Shown here: positions 1 to 9,169 of the stretch, one piece after another
How the letters are laid out: each line of letters begins with the position of its first letter
Numbering within the stretch: position 1 is the stretch's first letter
Assembly: GCA_013044035.1 (NCBI GenBank)
Contig: JABEVE010000055.1
Span: 1 to 64,000 of the forward strand
Direction: 5' to 3'
Origin: Burkholderiales bacterium
GTDB lineage: Bacteria > Pseudomonadota > Gammaproteobacteria > Burkholderiales > Burkholderiaceae_C
Length of the DNA: 64,000 nucleotides
The notes under the pieces: generated by a model
Seen by the model: only the letters and a program-made list of their open reading frames with translations
The model's database searches: none
What the model was told of the DNA's origin: nothing
Program-made: the position numbers and the translations under genes

Positions 1-600
1 AACTTCGACGCCCTGATGGCCTTCGGCCGCGAGTTCGGGCACGTCAACGTGCCAAGGGACTGTCTCACGCCGGACGGCGTCCGGCTCGGCCAGTGGTGCG
101 CCAATCAACGCCAGGACTACAAGGCCGGGCGCATGCCGCCCGAGCGGCAGGCACGATTGGAGGCGCTGCCCGGTTGGGCTTGGAACGTGCTCGACGCGCA
201 GCTCGAGAAGAACTTCGATGCCCTGCTGGCCTTCGGCAGGGAGTTCGGGCACGTCAACGTGCCGGTGGGCTACGTCACGCCGGACGGCGTTCGGCTCGGC
301 GGATGGTGCGCCGGTCAACGCAAGGACTACAAGGCCGGGCGCATGCCGCCCGGCCGGCAGGCACGATTCGAGGCGCTGCCCGGTTGGGCTTGGAGCCTGT
401 TCGACGCGCAGCTCGAGAAGAACTTCGATGCCCTGCTGGCCTTCGGCCGGGCGTTCGGGCACGTCAACGTGCCGTTGGGCTACGTCACGCCGGACGGCGT
501 CCGGCTCGGCCAGTGGTGCAGCGGCCAACGCAAGGCCTACAAGACCGGGCGCATGCCGCCCGAGCGCCAGGCGCGATTCGAGGCGCTGCCGGGGTGGACG
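1..600 (+). repeat. 210-bp tandem DNA repeat (three units) encoding HA domains
   Basis: Units begin at 1, 211 and 421, each with aacttcga(c/t)gccctg. They stay highly similar at nucleotide level, including third codon positions, which suggests recent duplication or gene conversion. The fourth HA domain has diverged. Confidence 0.8.
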
Positions 601-981
601 TGGGGTGAAAGCATCAACCCCCGCCCGAAACCCAGCGCCGGCATCCCCCACCTTCGGGCCTTCGCCGCGGAGCATGGCCACTGCGAGGTACCCCTGGACT
701 ACCGCACCGCCGACGGCTTCGCGCTGGGCACCTGGGTGGCCAACCAGAAGTGGCTCTTCGCCCAGGGTGGCATGGATGTAGAGCGGCAGCGCGCCCTCGA
801 GTCCTTCCAAGGCTGGACCTGGATTTCAGCGACGACCGATCAGGCGGACCAATCCAACAGCGAGTCGCCCACAGCGCCGGAGGAGAAGGAATCAGACATG
901 CAGGCGGACCCGCAGGAGGCCGAGACCACTGAGGAAGACGGGGGAGATGATCCCTGGCAATCCTTTGGGCCGGGGTTGTAG
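1..981 (+). CDS. Helicase-associated (HA) repeat protein, 5' end cut by window edge
   Basis: The frame is open from base 1, so the true start lies outside the window; the track's ATG at 16 is internal. The visible part is three nearly identical 70-residue units (FDALLAFGREFGHVNVP ... RLGxWCxxQR ... LPGWxW) followed by a more diverged fourth unit and an acidic low-complexity tail. The pattern of conserved Trp and the G-H-x-x-V-P core fits the helicase-associated (HA, PF03457-like) domain, often found in series after DEAD/DEAH helicase cores and proposed to bind nucleic acid. No helicase motif lies inside the window, so either a helicase is encoded upstream or this is a stand-alone HA-repeat protein. 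It is convergent with hipA. Confidence 0.7.
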   Translation, partial: NFDALMAFGREFGHVNVPRDCLTPDGVRLGQWCANQRQDYKAGRMPPERQARLEALPGWAWNVLDAQLEKNFDALLAFGREFGHVNVPVGYVTPDGVRLGGWCAGQRKDYKAGRMPPGRQARFEALPGWAWSLFDAQLEKNFDALLAFGRAFGHVNVPLGYVTPDGVRLGQWCSGQRKAYKTGRMPPERQARFEALPGWTWGESINPRPKPSAGIPHLRAFAAEHGHCEVPLDYRTADGFALGTWVANQKWLFAQGGMDVERQRALESFQGWTWISATTDQADQSNSESPTAPEEKESDMQADPQEAETTEEDGGDDPWQSFGPGL

Positions 982-1056
982 GCGCGGATTTCATATCCCG
1001 CTCCAAGCGGTGGGTGACCACCTCTTGGCCTTGAACTCAGCCTTCCTGGAGCATGC

Positions 1057-2319
1057 TCACATCGCCGGCGACCACGCGGGCGCGTTGTCCGCGTTTTCCA
1101 CATCGAGAGGCCGCTGGGCGGCTTCCGCGATGATCTCGATCGCCTGCTCGAGCGCGACGCGCTGAGGGCAGGGCGGGCATGCCTTCAGCGTCTTGGCCAT
1201 GCTGTGCAGTGCCGCCTCGGCACAGTCGGCATGCATCTGCCGCACGCTCGCGCCGCTCACGCCGGCCAAGTTGGCCAACTGGTCGATCTCCTGGGCGTCC
1301 AGCCAGTGATCGGGCTGGCCCGGATCGGTCTTCAGGATCGCCAGGGCCGGCACGTCACCTCGAATCCAGACCGGCGTGGTGAGGACGTCGAACACCGGCG
1401 ACAGCCGCGGGCGCGCGACGTCGTCGTAGACCAGGCCGAAGTTCTTGAGGTGTGCGTCCCCATTGCGCAGCACGTCGTTCATGACGAGCAGCTTGAGCAG
1501 CGCGGCGCGATCCGCGGCCCAGTCGTCCGGGTGGACGAAGCTCTCGATCATCCCGAAGAGATGCTCGGCCGTGCCGCTGTATTTTCCCGTGCGGCGGATG
1601 CCGGAGAGCGCGCAGGCGTCCTCGAAGCCCCGGCGTCGGCCGTCCGCGCCGATGTCGAATCGCTCGACGATGATCGAGGTCATGTCCGGGGAGATTTCGA
1701 CCTTGGGGACATCGAGGCCAACGGCGGCGCACGCCTTGAGGCACGCGTACTCGACCAGGCTTGCGCCGGTGTAGTTCGGCGAGTCGAACTTGATGATCGC
1801 ACCATGCCCGATGACGGTGCCGGGGCGCAAACGGTCGTGCGCGTAGACGGACATCTTGGGCATGACGCCGGACACGCCGAACATCTGCGGGCTGCTGCGC
1901 AGGATCTCCGCCAGACGGCCCGCGGCATGATCGGTCCGCGCGGCCGCCAGGATTTTCTGCTCGAGGCTGGCGTCTTGTTCCAGAGGCCCGCCAAAGGTCA
2001 CGCGCCCCACCGTGTGGCGGCCGACCAGGCGCAGCAAGGCGAGATCACTGCTGACGTCAATGGTCTTGCCGAAGCGGCTGCGGATCGCCTCCAGGACCAT
2101 GCCCTCGGGGAGAGAGACCTCGAAGGGCGGCGGCAGTCCGTTGTACTCCTGGTAGTCGCCGGGTGGCGCATCCGGCGGCATGAACAGCGAGACGGCCAAC
2201 TCGGGCGGAACGCCCGGCAGGTATTCGAAATCGATCAAACCTGTCTCGGTGTTCTCGCGCAGCACACCGACGTGCTGATCGCAGACGTAGACGTAGACGT
2301 CGAGGTCGTTGGCGTTCAT
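1057..2319 (-). CDS. hipA: HipA-family toxin kinase
   Basis: 420 aa, close to the usual length of HipA toxins (about 440). HipA kinases phosphorylate targets such as glutamyl-tRNA synthetase and cause dormancy unless HipB neutralises them. Visible motifs are an N-terminal HipA region ending in GRVTFGG, an ATP-site lysine in IIKFDSPNY, the catalytic loop NGDAHLKNFG and the metal-binding LSPVFDVLTT segment. All key kinase residues appear intact, so it should be active. The start codon overlaps the hipB stop (ATGA), giving translational coupling in the usual hipB-hipA order. Its exact substrate cannot be inferred. Confidence 0.92.
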   Translation of the reverse strand: MNANDLDVYVYVCDQHVGVLRENTETGLIDFEYLPGVPPELAVSLFMPPDAPPGDYQEYNGLPPPFEVSLPEGMVLEAIRSRFGKTIDVSSDLALLRLVGRHTVGRVTFGGPLEQDASLEQKILAAARTDHAAGRLAEILRSSPQMFGVSGVMPKMSVYAHDRLRPGTVIGHGAIIKFDSPNYTGASLVEYACLKACAAVGLDVPKVEISPDMTSIIVERFDIGADGRRRGFEDACALSGIRRTGKYSGTAEHLFGMIESFVHPDDWAADRAALLKLLVMNDVLRNGDAHLKNFGLVYDDVARPRLSPVFDVLTTPVWIRGDVPALAILKTDPGQPDHWLDAQEIDQLANLAGVSGASVRQMHADCAEAALHSMAKTLKACPPCPQRVALEQAIEIIAEAAQRPLDVENADNAPAWSPAM

Positions 2320-2789
2320 GCTGCCCCCTTCTGGCGCCCGACCTGGCGAGCGCGCTCGGCCGCCATGACGTCCTTGAGACGCGGGCGGTGATCGGACGAT
2401 GCGGTCACACCCAACACACCAACCGAGTGGGTCGTCACACGGACGGTGTGCGACAGGGCCGCCGCCGGCGTGGCTCGTGCAGCGTGCAACATCGCCTGGC
2501 GCTCACGTTCAGCGCGCATGACGTCCTTGAGCCTGGGCCGCGGCGACGCCACCTGCGCGGGCTGCTTGGCGAAGGTGAGCCCCAACGCTGCCATCACCGC
2601 CAACAGATTTTGCGAGGACACGCCATTGCCGGCCTCGGCCGCGATCACCGTCGGGCGCGAGACCCCAGCTTTCCGCGCGAGCGCTGTCTTGGTCAGACCG
2701 AGCTGCTGCCGCTGGTCATGCACCAACGACCCCAGCCGCCGCTGCAGGCTCGCCACCGCCATCCCAACATCCTGCTGCTGTACGTCCAT
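2316..2789 (-). CDS. hipB: HipB-type Xre antitoxin/repressor
   Basis: 157 aa. The start at 2789 is preceded by a ggggagcgag Shine-Dalgarno; the 370-aa track ORF is an artefactual upstream extension. A helix-turn-helix (LTKTALARKAGVSRPTVIAAEAG) lies in the first half, as expected for a HipB antitoxin that binds DNA and its cognate HipA. The C-terminal half is longer than E. coli HipB (88 aa). It holds two copies of a basic-acidic peptide, PRLKDVMxAERxRQ, about 50 residues apart. The gene overlaps hipA by 4 bp. Twin palindromes upstream are likely operators for autoregulation. Confidence 0.88.
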   Translation of the reverse strand: MDVQQQDVGMAVASLQRRLGSLVHDQRQQLGLTKTALARKAGVSRPTVIAAEAGNGVSSQNLLAVMAALGLTFAKQPAQVASPRPRLKDVMRAERERQAMLHAARATPAAALSHTVRVTTHSVGVLGVTASSDHRPRLKDVMAAERARQVGRQKGAA

Positions 2790-2826
2790 CTCGCTCCCCC
2801 GGTGCCGGCGCGGGTTACGCGTCGTT

Positions 2827-2842
2827 GTCAATATTGTCTGAC
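2827..2842. promoter_or_regulatory. hipBA operator palindrome, copy 1
   Basis: GTCA-atattgtc-TGAC, 38 bp upstream of the hipB start. It lies inside a longer direct repeat shared with copy 2 (tgtcaatnttgtntgacga). Confidence 0.6.
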
Positions 2843-2856
2843 GAGACGCTGTCGCT

Positions 2857-2872
2857 GTCAATCTTGTTTGAC
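2857..2872. promoter_or_regulatory. hipBA operator palindrome, copy 2
   Basis: GTCAA-tcttgt-TTGAC, centred exactly 30 bp (about three helical turns) from copy 1. This is the arrangement expected for cooperative binding of HipB dimers. Assignment to HipB is inferred from position. Confidence 0.6.
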
Positions 2873-2998
2873 GAACATGGCGAGACCTAACACGCTGGTG
2901 TGCGTGAGCCGCTTGAGGCGTGGTGCTCTGCGGTCGGGCGCCGCCGACAGTGCAACCGCCTGTGACCCGTTCTCTGGCGTGGTCACCGCTTACGGATG

Positions 2999-3967
2999 CT
3001 ACGTGGCGGTTGTCGCAGCAGAAGTCTCCTGCCGGCTCACCAAATCGAGAAGATATGCGCCCAGGTCGACAATGCCTCCCGCACGCAATGCCCGAGCCGC
3101 CGCCATCGCACGCCGATTCTCGCGAGGCAAGAGGATCGCCGTCTTCTCCGAGTGTGGCGCCGGCAGCATACGGTAGAAGTAAGGCGATCCCATCGCGGCA
3201 ATGGCACGCAGCATTTTCCAGCCGGCGAGCCCGCGGCTGTCCTGCGTTTCGCCTACCACGAACATCTCGAATTCGCGCACGAGATCGCGCACGGCGCCCG
3301 CGTTCAGCGAACACACGTACAACCGGCCGCGAATCGGCACCTGCTGGCCAAGCTGCCCGGCAATGTAACGGGCCGCAGCGAAGTGGTGTGCACCGCCAGC
3401 GTTCGACAGGAACACTCGACCGTCCCACTCGTGCTGCACGAAATGATCGCAGGTTTCGCTATTGAATATCCGAATCTCGTAGTGATCCAACATCTTGGAC
3501 AGATTGTTCGGCGAGATGTCCAAGATGTAGTCGGGGCACCGCTCGATCGCCATGGCGTCGAGCGTGTCGAATCGTCCGGGCTCGCATTTTCCAGCACTAA
3601 GACCTGCAATGTCCCGGATGTCGCACAGCCAGCCCTCGACGAGGCGCTCGCGGCCGAAGGTGGCCAGAGCTGTGCAACTTACCGTGACAATGGACTCCAC
3701 TCCGCCCTCGAACCGTACACCGCGCAACGTTCCGTCGTCACGCTGGTATAGGCCCGGTACGAAGTTTTCGAGGGGCTCGTGGGCCCATTCGTGCCAGCTC
3801 GGGACATTCCTCAACACGGACCCAACCGGCTCCAAATCGCCGATTCGCATGCGTTGCTCGTAATTCGCAATCTCCCGGCGCAAGCCAACCGGCACGCCAA
3901 CTGCATGGCGCACGTTGTCCCAAATTTTGTCTCGGAAGGTCGTTGTGGATTCCATGATCAGATTCAT
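2999..3967 (-). CDS. Conserved hypothetical protein of unknown function
   Basis: 322 aa with no signal peptide or membrane segment. I do not recognise the family with certainty; it may be one of the DUFs (possibly DUF6685-like) annotated in proteobacterial accessory regions. It contains a C-rich middle section and a conserved-looking HHFAAARYIAGQLG stretch. The gene is third in a minus-strand run behind a helicase-PLD gene and a TIR-like gene, 47 bp downstream of the latter, so it may belong to the same defence unit. The start at 3967 has only a weak Shine-Dalgarno; ATG at 3955 is an alternative. Function is not assigned. Confidence 0.6.
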   Translation of the reverse strand: MNLIMESTTTFRDKIWDNVRHAVGVPVGLRREIANYEQRMRIGDLEPVGSVLRNVPSWHEWAHEPLENFVPGLYQRDDGTLRGVRFEGGVESIVTVSCTALATFGRERLVEGWLCDIRDIAGLSAGKCEPGRFDTLDAMAIERCPDYILDISPNNLSKMLDHYEIRIFNSETCDHFVQHEWDGRVFLSNAGGAHHFAAARYIAGQLGQQVPIRGRLYVCSLNAGAVRDLVREFEMFVVGETQDSRGLAGWKMLRAIAAMGSPYFYRMLPAPHSEKTAILLPRENRRAMAAARALRAGGIVDLGAYLLDLVSRQETSAATTAT

Positions 3968-4014
3968 GCCTGAATGTTGCTTGAGTTCCGAGTTCCGCTG
4001 ACTTCGCCGTTACA

Positions 4015-5322
4015 TCAGAGGTGGGCCGCCTGTCTGACAGCATCGAAGAAGGGCGCTAACGCTGCCGGCGCGGCGCCCGATTCGTCCGAAAACTCTCCAT
4101 CGACCACGATCTCCTCGCTCAGAATCGCGCTGCCACGCTGGTGGCCGCGTTCGTCCGCGAGGCGGCGTCCGGCGGCGCCGCTGATTCCCGCGATCCATCG
4201 GTACGGCCCGGCAACGCCCAATCGTCTCAGCAGCGCTGCGGCGCTTTCCAGGGTCTGGGTGTACTCGCTTTCGGAAAATATGAGTTGGTTGGCAATGTAG
4301 CCCATGGTCAGGGCGTCGATGCACCAAATTTCACCCGATGTCAGTGCGTACGAAATCATTCGAGTTGACTGACCATCATCAGTGTCGCGCGCTTTGGGGG
4401 CTATGCAAACTCCCACGCCGTCAGCGCCGCGCATGAAGTGGATATCACCCTGGTAGTGGCCTGAATTTAGCGCGTGAAGAATGGTGCCGTTATGAATGAG
4501 TTTGTCTTGAATCTTGCGCGTTGTAATTGTTCCAGGCAGGGCGTATCGCGGCATGATCCGCAGCCACATTGAGGGGCCGTCCTCCAACCAGATTTGGCTG
4601 TCCTTGCGTAGTCCGAGCATAGGTCCGATGGGGCCCAACGAATTCTCCAGCATGCCGAGCGGCCCAGTGGGCCTAAAACGCGCGGCATCGTTGGCGAAAG
4701 AGGAAGCGAAGGCGGGCCTAGGCGATGGCTCGATCGCCGGCAATGCGCCAATGGCGAGCGTCAGAGCTTCGCGCAATTGTTTCGCCAACACCGTCCGTGC
4801 TTCTCGTCTTTCGTCTTCGCCGGCGCCTTCCGCGCAATTGAATTGAATTGGGTGGCGCATGTGAATCATGTCGAACGGCAGAGACTGCGCGTTCGGCTCG
4901 CCGTATGCTGTGTTCATGACTGGTATTATGCGCTCATGGCCTAGGCTCTTGAGCGCCCACCCATATTCGATCAAGACATTCGGATTTGAGCATGGCCGAC
5001 CATCGGGGCGTTGCGCAATGAAGGTGAGATCCGGCACGAAAATTGCCGCGTTTTCGATTTTCTGAAAAATTGTTTCGGCAATCGGTGGCGATCCAGGGAC
5101 GCCTTGGGTATCCTTGTCCAGACGTAGCGCAGGCTTCGCGGTGGATACCTGCGGCTCTGCGGGATGATCTGCTTTCGTGCCCGCATCATCCGGGCGCTCC
5201 GCAGAGGCGACGGACGCCTCTGCGTGAATCTGCTCGATTACGTCCTTTAAGGCGCGTTCGATCAAATTGCGGCAGGTCGTCTTGTTTCGATCAGATTGCC
5301 AAGAATAGAAAATTGTGTTCAT
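4015..5322 (-). CDS. TIR-like/predicted nucleotide-binding protein
   Basis: 435 aa. The N-terminal domain begins MNTIFYSWQSD and continues through DKDTQGVPGSP and NPNVLIEYGWALKSLG. These are signatures of a widespread TIR-like (Rossmann-type) family linked to prokaryotic immunity. TIR enzymes typically cleave NAD+ on infection, but activity of this branch is not established. The C-terminal half (about 200-435) is unrecognised. Start 5322 was chosen because the FYSWQSD motif is normally N-terminal; the longer form from 5388 would overlap the helicase gene by 17 bp. It sits 49 bp behind the helicase-PLD gene, consistent with one operon. Confidence 0.7.
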   Translation of the reverse strand: MNTIFYSWQSDRNKTTCRNLIERALKDVIEQIHAEASVASAERPDDAGTKADHPAEPQVSTAKPALRLDKDTQGVPGSPPIAETIFQKIENAAIFVPDLTFIAQRPDGRPCSNPNVLIEYGWALKSLGHERIIPVMNTAYGEPNAQSLPFDMIHMRHPIQFNCAEGAGEDERREARTVLAKQLREALTLAIGALPAIEPSPRPAFASSFANDAARFRPTGPLGMLENSLGPIGPMLGLRKDSQIWLEDGPSMWLRIMPRYALPGTITTRKIQDKLIHNGTILHALNSGHYQGDIHFMRGADGVGVCIAPKARDTDDGQSTRMISYALTSGEIWCIDALTMGYIANQLIFSESEYTQTLESAAALLRRLGVAGPYRWIAGISGAAGRRLADERGHQRGSAILSEEIVVDGEFSDESGAAPAALAPFFDAVRQAAHL

Positions 5323-5371
5323 GGTCGCGTCCGAACTCCGCAAAGTGGCGCCATTCAATGCCGCGCCTTGT

Positions 5372-8300
5372 TCACTTGGCCGCGCCATCAGCAGACAGTT
5401 GTGCGAGCTGACTCAGCAGGGAGCGCGCCTTTTCGATATGCGCCGCCACGCGTGGCCCGGCATAGGACACCGACGATTCGAACTTGGCGTACTGGTCATC
5501 GCGAGAGGCCGATAGCCAGTTGAACGAGCCTTCCACGAACTGTGCGTCGTCGACCAGAAGCATCTTGGCGTGCAAAGGGTCCGTCACGCGGATAACTTTG
5601 ACTCCGGCCTCGCGCAGCTGCGACAGCGCGTCGTCCACGCGCTTGCGCGGATGCTCAGCATCGGTGCGCAGGCTTCGGTCGTCGGCGTAGACGACGATGT
5701 CCACGCCGCGGTCGGCGGCCGCGCGCATCTTCTCAGGCAGGGCGTCAGTGGTGATCGCCGGCATGGTCACCCAGGGTGAGACGATCGTCAGGGCCCCTTG
5801 CGCGCGGTCGATGCAATCGGTGAGCGCCTTTTGATGATCGACAAGGTCGTACAGATACGTGGGCTCGGAATTAGGCTCCAGAAGGTCCTCGCGACGCACG
5901 TCCGTGTAGGACAGCACGATCTCATTGCCGCGGTCCTTCATCAAATGCCTGGCCAGCAATCCAGAGGCGGTTTGGGCGGTGGGGCGGAAGATCCCGATGT
6001 CGCCGAAAACCAGGAAGCTGTCCCTTGCGCGCGAAACCGCGACGTTGAGAACGCTGTCCATCTTGTCGAAGAAGTAGGACTGCGCGTCGCCGCCGGCCGA
6101 GTACACGGAAGAGAAGATGATCAGCGCGCGCTCAGCGCCTTGCATGCTGTGAACGGTGCCAACTGTCAGGTTGCCCACGTCGGCGGCACCGCGGCCGAAG
6201 GCAGTATCCATCTCCTTGAGCAACGAGGCCTTCTGCAAGGCGAAGGGCGTGATGATCGCCACGCATTCGCCTAGCGTGGCCTTGCCGTAGTGTTTGCGAA
6301 TGGTCTCGCTTTCCCGCTTGAGCCAGGATGCGATCATCCGCGCCTCGAAGACGTTGCGCCGGCTGCCCGAAACTGTCTCGCATTCGCCCGGGACGTGCGC
6401 GAAACCCATGTGAGGCCAGGGATGACCGTCGACGATTCCAGTCATGCCGCGCTTGGGCTGGATGCGCCCGGCGTACGAGAGCTCGTTGCAGTAGGCGATC
6501 ACCGGGTCGACGCAGCGCCGATGCTCGAGGAGGTAAAGCCCGGTCTCGGGCATCCCCGGTGCTCGCCATGGACTGCGTCGCTGCGCGATGCCAAGAACCG
6601 AGCCCGATGCGCTGGCCATCGATTGGTCGGCGAGGCGTTCATAGGCCGCCGCGTCTGCTGCGACGTCGAGCCGCCGGGCGTTGGCGGCGTCGACGCGATC
6701 GCTGACTGACCACACCGGCGGAATCTGTTTCCGATCACCGACGGTGACTGCGCGCTGCGCGAGCGCCATCATCGGCCCAGCAATTTCCGGCGCGATCTGC
6801 CCTGCTTCATCGACCACGAGCCAATCAATGACTCCCCAATGCGGCTGCCAGTCTTCGCCGGCCGGCCGGCACGTGAAGACCCCAGATCCCGTGTGCATGG
6901 TCGTGACGAAGCAGGGCGTGAGCATGGCTCGCCGCCCCCATGCCGCCTTGCGCCAGTCCGGAGTGGGTTTCTTGAGCGCATTGGCTGCGCGGACGCGCTC
7001 GACCTCAGCGGTCCACCGCCCTTCCCAGTAGTGAACTGCGATACGAAACATCGCGTGACGCAGGGTCCGGTCGAGCCAGGGCTGCAGTCCGGTAGGTACG
7101 TCGAATTCGTCCACATCTTGCCGTCGCAATGACGCGGCGCCTTGCACCAACGCCTGCGAGGCCGCAGGCAGCCACGACTGCAGGTCCTGGTCGAGCGCGA
7201 TGTCGCGCATCGTGCGATCGAACTTGCCCACGAGCGTCATGAGGCGTGCGTGATCATCGTTGGACTTGCTCAGGGCTTCGCCAACCGATGCGTGCTTTGC
7301 CCGGGCCTGCTCGAGCCGCTGCGCAAGCAACTGCACGACAGCCTCGCGGGCCTCCTTGGACGGCACCGCATGCTCGCCAGGGAGCGCGGCTACCTCAATC
7401 CCGAGACTGCGCAACGCGGCCCGATCCCGGGCGCCTCGCGACGTACGGATCGACGGAAGAAAGCCGAAAACCCCCTGCCAGATCGATTCGCCGCCCAGGT
7501 AGGCGTCCCAGCGCTGGCCCGCTGTCGCCCAGCGCTGCTCCCGCTGGCTCGCCTCGTGTTTGGCTTTGACCAACTGCGCCTGGGCCTGGGCGATGCCGCC
7601 GAACGCGGCATAGCGACGCTCGCACGCGGCTTCGAAAGCGTTCGCCAAACGAGCACTGTCGATCACCTCGATCGTGAGACGCGAGAGTCGCTGCATGGTT
7701 GCTCGCAGGTGCGCGATGCCCTCCTCTACGGTGTCGACCTTGGGCGCCGGACAGGCCTTGCGGAACTCCTGCAGCCAATACGCCCGAGCCGCCGACGTGT
7801 ACCCGGACGCCTGCTCGAAGTCGTTGAAGTAGTCCATCTGCGGCGACGTCACGCGCATGCCTTTGGCGGCCGCCTCTTGCACCTTCGTCGATGAGGGGAT
7901 GTAGATTCCAAGGAGGTCGATCGCCTGGCCGGCTGCCGCGCTGGGCAGCGTCGGAAGCCAGCGCGGTTCCTGGACATCTTTCGCCAAGCTTTCCTGCACG
8001 TTTGTGACCGCCTGGTTGTTCGTCGACGAGACGACGATCAGGGGTGGGCGCTCCTCCCCGTCGATCGCCGCCTTGACCCACAGGCTCGACCACAGCGCAT
8101 GCAGCCACGTGGTTTTGCCGGTCCCGGGAGGCCCGTTGAGAGGGAAGAGGGCGCCTTGAGGCGTGGCAAGCGCATGGGCAATGGCCACCCGCTGCGATAC
8201 CGAGAGTGGGTGCACCGCATTGACGTGCCCGACATGGCGCGCAGTGTTCCACTTCTCCGGGGGAAGCGGGTCGCGCTGTGGCTCGTCAGCGTGCGAAGCG

Positions 8301-9064
8301 TAGGAGCCAAAGAGGGCTGATGCCGATCCCGGCGTGGCACGGATCGCGTCATAGACTGAAATGAGCCGTTGGTTCACGCCTCGGACGTCTTCGTCAGGGA
8401 ATACTCGCCCACCCGTGGGAACGATGGCATACCCCTGCTGCTCGATGCGTTCCTTCCAATCCTTGGGCAGCATCCCCTCGGCATAGGCATACCAGGCGCC
8501 CCAGGCTGCAGCCGGGTCCTGCTGGTCGCCATCGCCAGGGATTTCCGTGGCGGTCAGGTAGTGATCGAGTTCATCTTGCGACCCGATCACCAGGCCGCTG
8601 CCACCGACCGGCTCCAGGTACTCACGCGCGACCCAGGGGGGTTCGCCAGCTCGCCGCGATAGTGCGCCCGTTTCCTCCTCGAGCAAGGCTGGGATTACCA
8701 GAGGCGCCAGCACTTTCTCGGCAGATCCCATCTTGCGCCGCGACTGGTCTTCGGCCTTGCTGGCGATGAGAAAGGGGACGACGATCACCCTCAGACGCTC
8801 CCGACGCGGCTTGGTGCTTGCGCTCGCAGGGGTGGGTGCTGTTTTTGCCGGCAAGGCCGCCGTGACCTTTTGCTCCGGCACCGTTTCGAAGATCGCTTTG
8901 ACCTGATGTTCGCGCAGCACGCCCGACTGGATTTCCAGTAGCGTTGCATTGACGTTGCGCCCGTCGGGCGTCGCCTTCACGCTTTTGAGATCGGCGTCGA
9001 GCAGCGTGCGCTGCCAGTACCGGGCCATGGAAACCAATTCGGAGGTTGAACTCACGTCGGCCAT
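5372..9064 (-). CDS. SF1 helicase fused to C-terminal PLD nuclease (Mokosh type II-like)
   Basis: 1230 aa. Walker A GPPGTGKTT is at about 311-319 and a DEAGQ Walker B/motif II at about 752-756. TVHSMQGAE and NVAVSRAR-type motifs of Upf1/COG1112-like SF1 helicases follow. Residues about 480-620 between motifs I and II are an Ala/Gln-rich, coiled-coil-like insertion. The C-terminal 170 residues form a phospholipase D fold with one HxK motif (LHAKMLLVDD, H1165/K1167) and a downstream GSFNW. A single polypeptide joining an SF1 RNA-helicase-like core to a PLD nuclease is the architecture of the Mokosh type II antiphage protein (MkoC). Identity with that family is inference. A good Shine-Dalgarno (aaaggac) precedes the ATG. 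Confidence 0.85.
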   Translation of the reverse strand: MADVSSTSELVSMARYWQRTLLDADLKSVKATPDGRNVNATLLEIQSGVLREHQVKAIFETVPEQKVTAALPAKTAPTPASASTKPRRERLRVIVVPFLIASKAEDQSRRKMGSAEKVLAPLVIPALLEEETGALSRRAGEPPWVAREYLEPVGGSGLVIGSQDELDHYLTATEIPGDGDQQDPAAAWGAWYAYAEGMLPKDWKERIEQQGYAIVPTGGRVFPDEDVRGVNQRLISVYDAIRATPGSASALFGSYASHADEPQRDPLPPEKWNTARHVGHVNAVHPLSVSQRVAIAHALATPQGALFPLNGPPGTGKTTWLHALWSSLWVKAAIDGEERPPLIVVSSTNNQAVTNVQESLAKDVQEPRWLPTLPSAAAGQAIDLLGIYIPSSTKVQEAAAKGMRVTSPQMDYFNDFEQASGYTSAARAYWLQEFRKACPAPKVDTVEEGIAHLRATMQRLSRLTIEVIDSARLANAFEAACERRYAAFGGIAQAQAQLVKAKHEASQREQRWATAGQRWDAYLGGESIWQGVFGFLPSIRTSRGARDRAALRSLGIEVAALPGEHAVPSKEAREAVVQLLAQRLEQARAKHASVGEALSKSNDDHARLMTLVGKFDRTMRDIALDQDLQSWLPAASQALVQGAASLRRQDVDEFDVPTGLQPWLDRTLRHAMFRIAVHYWEGRWTAEVERVRAANALKKPTPDWRKAAWGRRAMLTPCFVTTMHTGSGVFTCRPAGEDWQPHWGVIDWLVVDEAGQIAPEIAGPMMALAQRAVTVGDRKQIPPVWSVSDRVDAANARRLDVAADAAAYERLADQSMASASGSVLGIAQRRSPWRAPGMPETGLYLLEHRRCVDPVIAYCNELSYAGRIQPKRGMTGIVDGHPWPHMGFAHVPGECETVSGSRRNVFEARMIASWLKRESETIRKHYGKATLGECVAIITPFALQKASLLKEMDTAFGRGAADVGNLTVGTVHSMQGAERALIIFSSVYSAGGDAQSYFFDKMDSVLNVAVSRARDSFLVFGDIGIFRPTAQTASGLLARHLMKDRGNEIVLSYTDVRREDLLEPNSEPTYLYDLVDHQKALTDCIDRAQGALTIVSPWVTMPAITTDALPEKMRAAADRGVDIVVYADDRSLRTDAEHPRKRVDDALSQLREAGVKVIRVTDPLHAKMLLVDDAQFVEGSFNWLSASRDDQYAKFESSVSYAGPRVAAHIEKARSLLSQLAQLSADGAAK

Positions 9065-9169
9065 GCTTGTCCTTTCGCTATCGATCGGTCAAGCCGCCAG
9101 CATACTCCCGGGGCCCAGGCGCGATGGGCTCGCGCCGCGGATGGTCGGTGGGCGCCCCTGCGCGCTTTA

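Noticed and set aside
1204-2391. 395-aa plus-strand ORF over hipA
   Set aside because: Antisense shadow; the minus strand encodes a complete HipA kinase.
5323-5388. 22-residue N-terminal extension of the TIR-like protein
   Set aside because: It overlaps the helicase gene and precedes the FYSWQSD motif that normally lies at the N-terminus.
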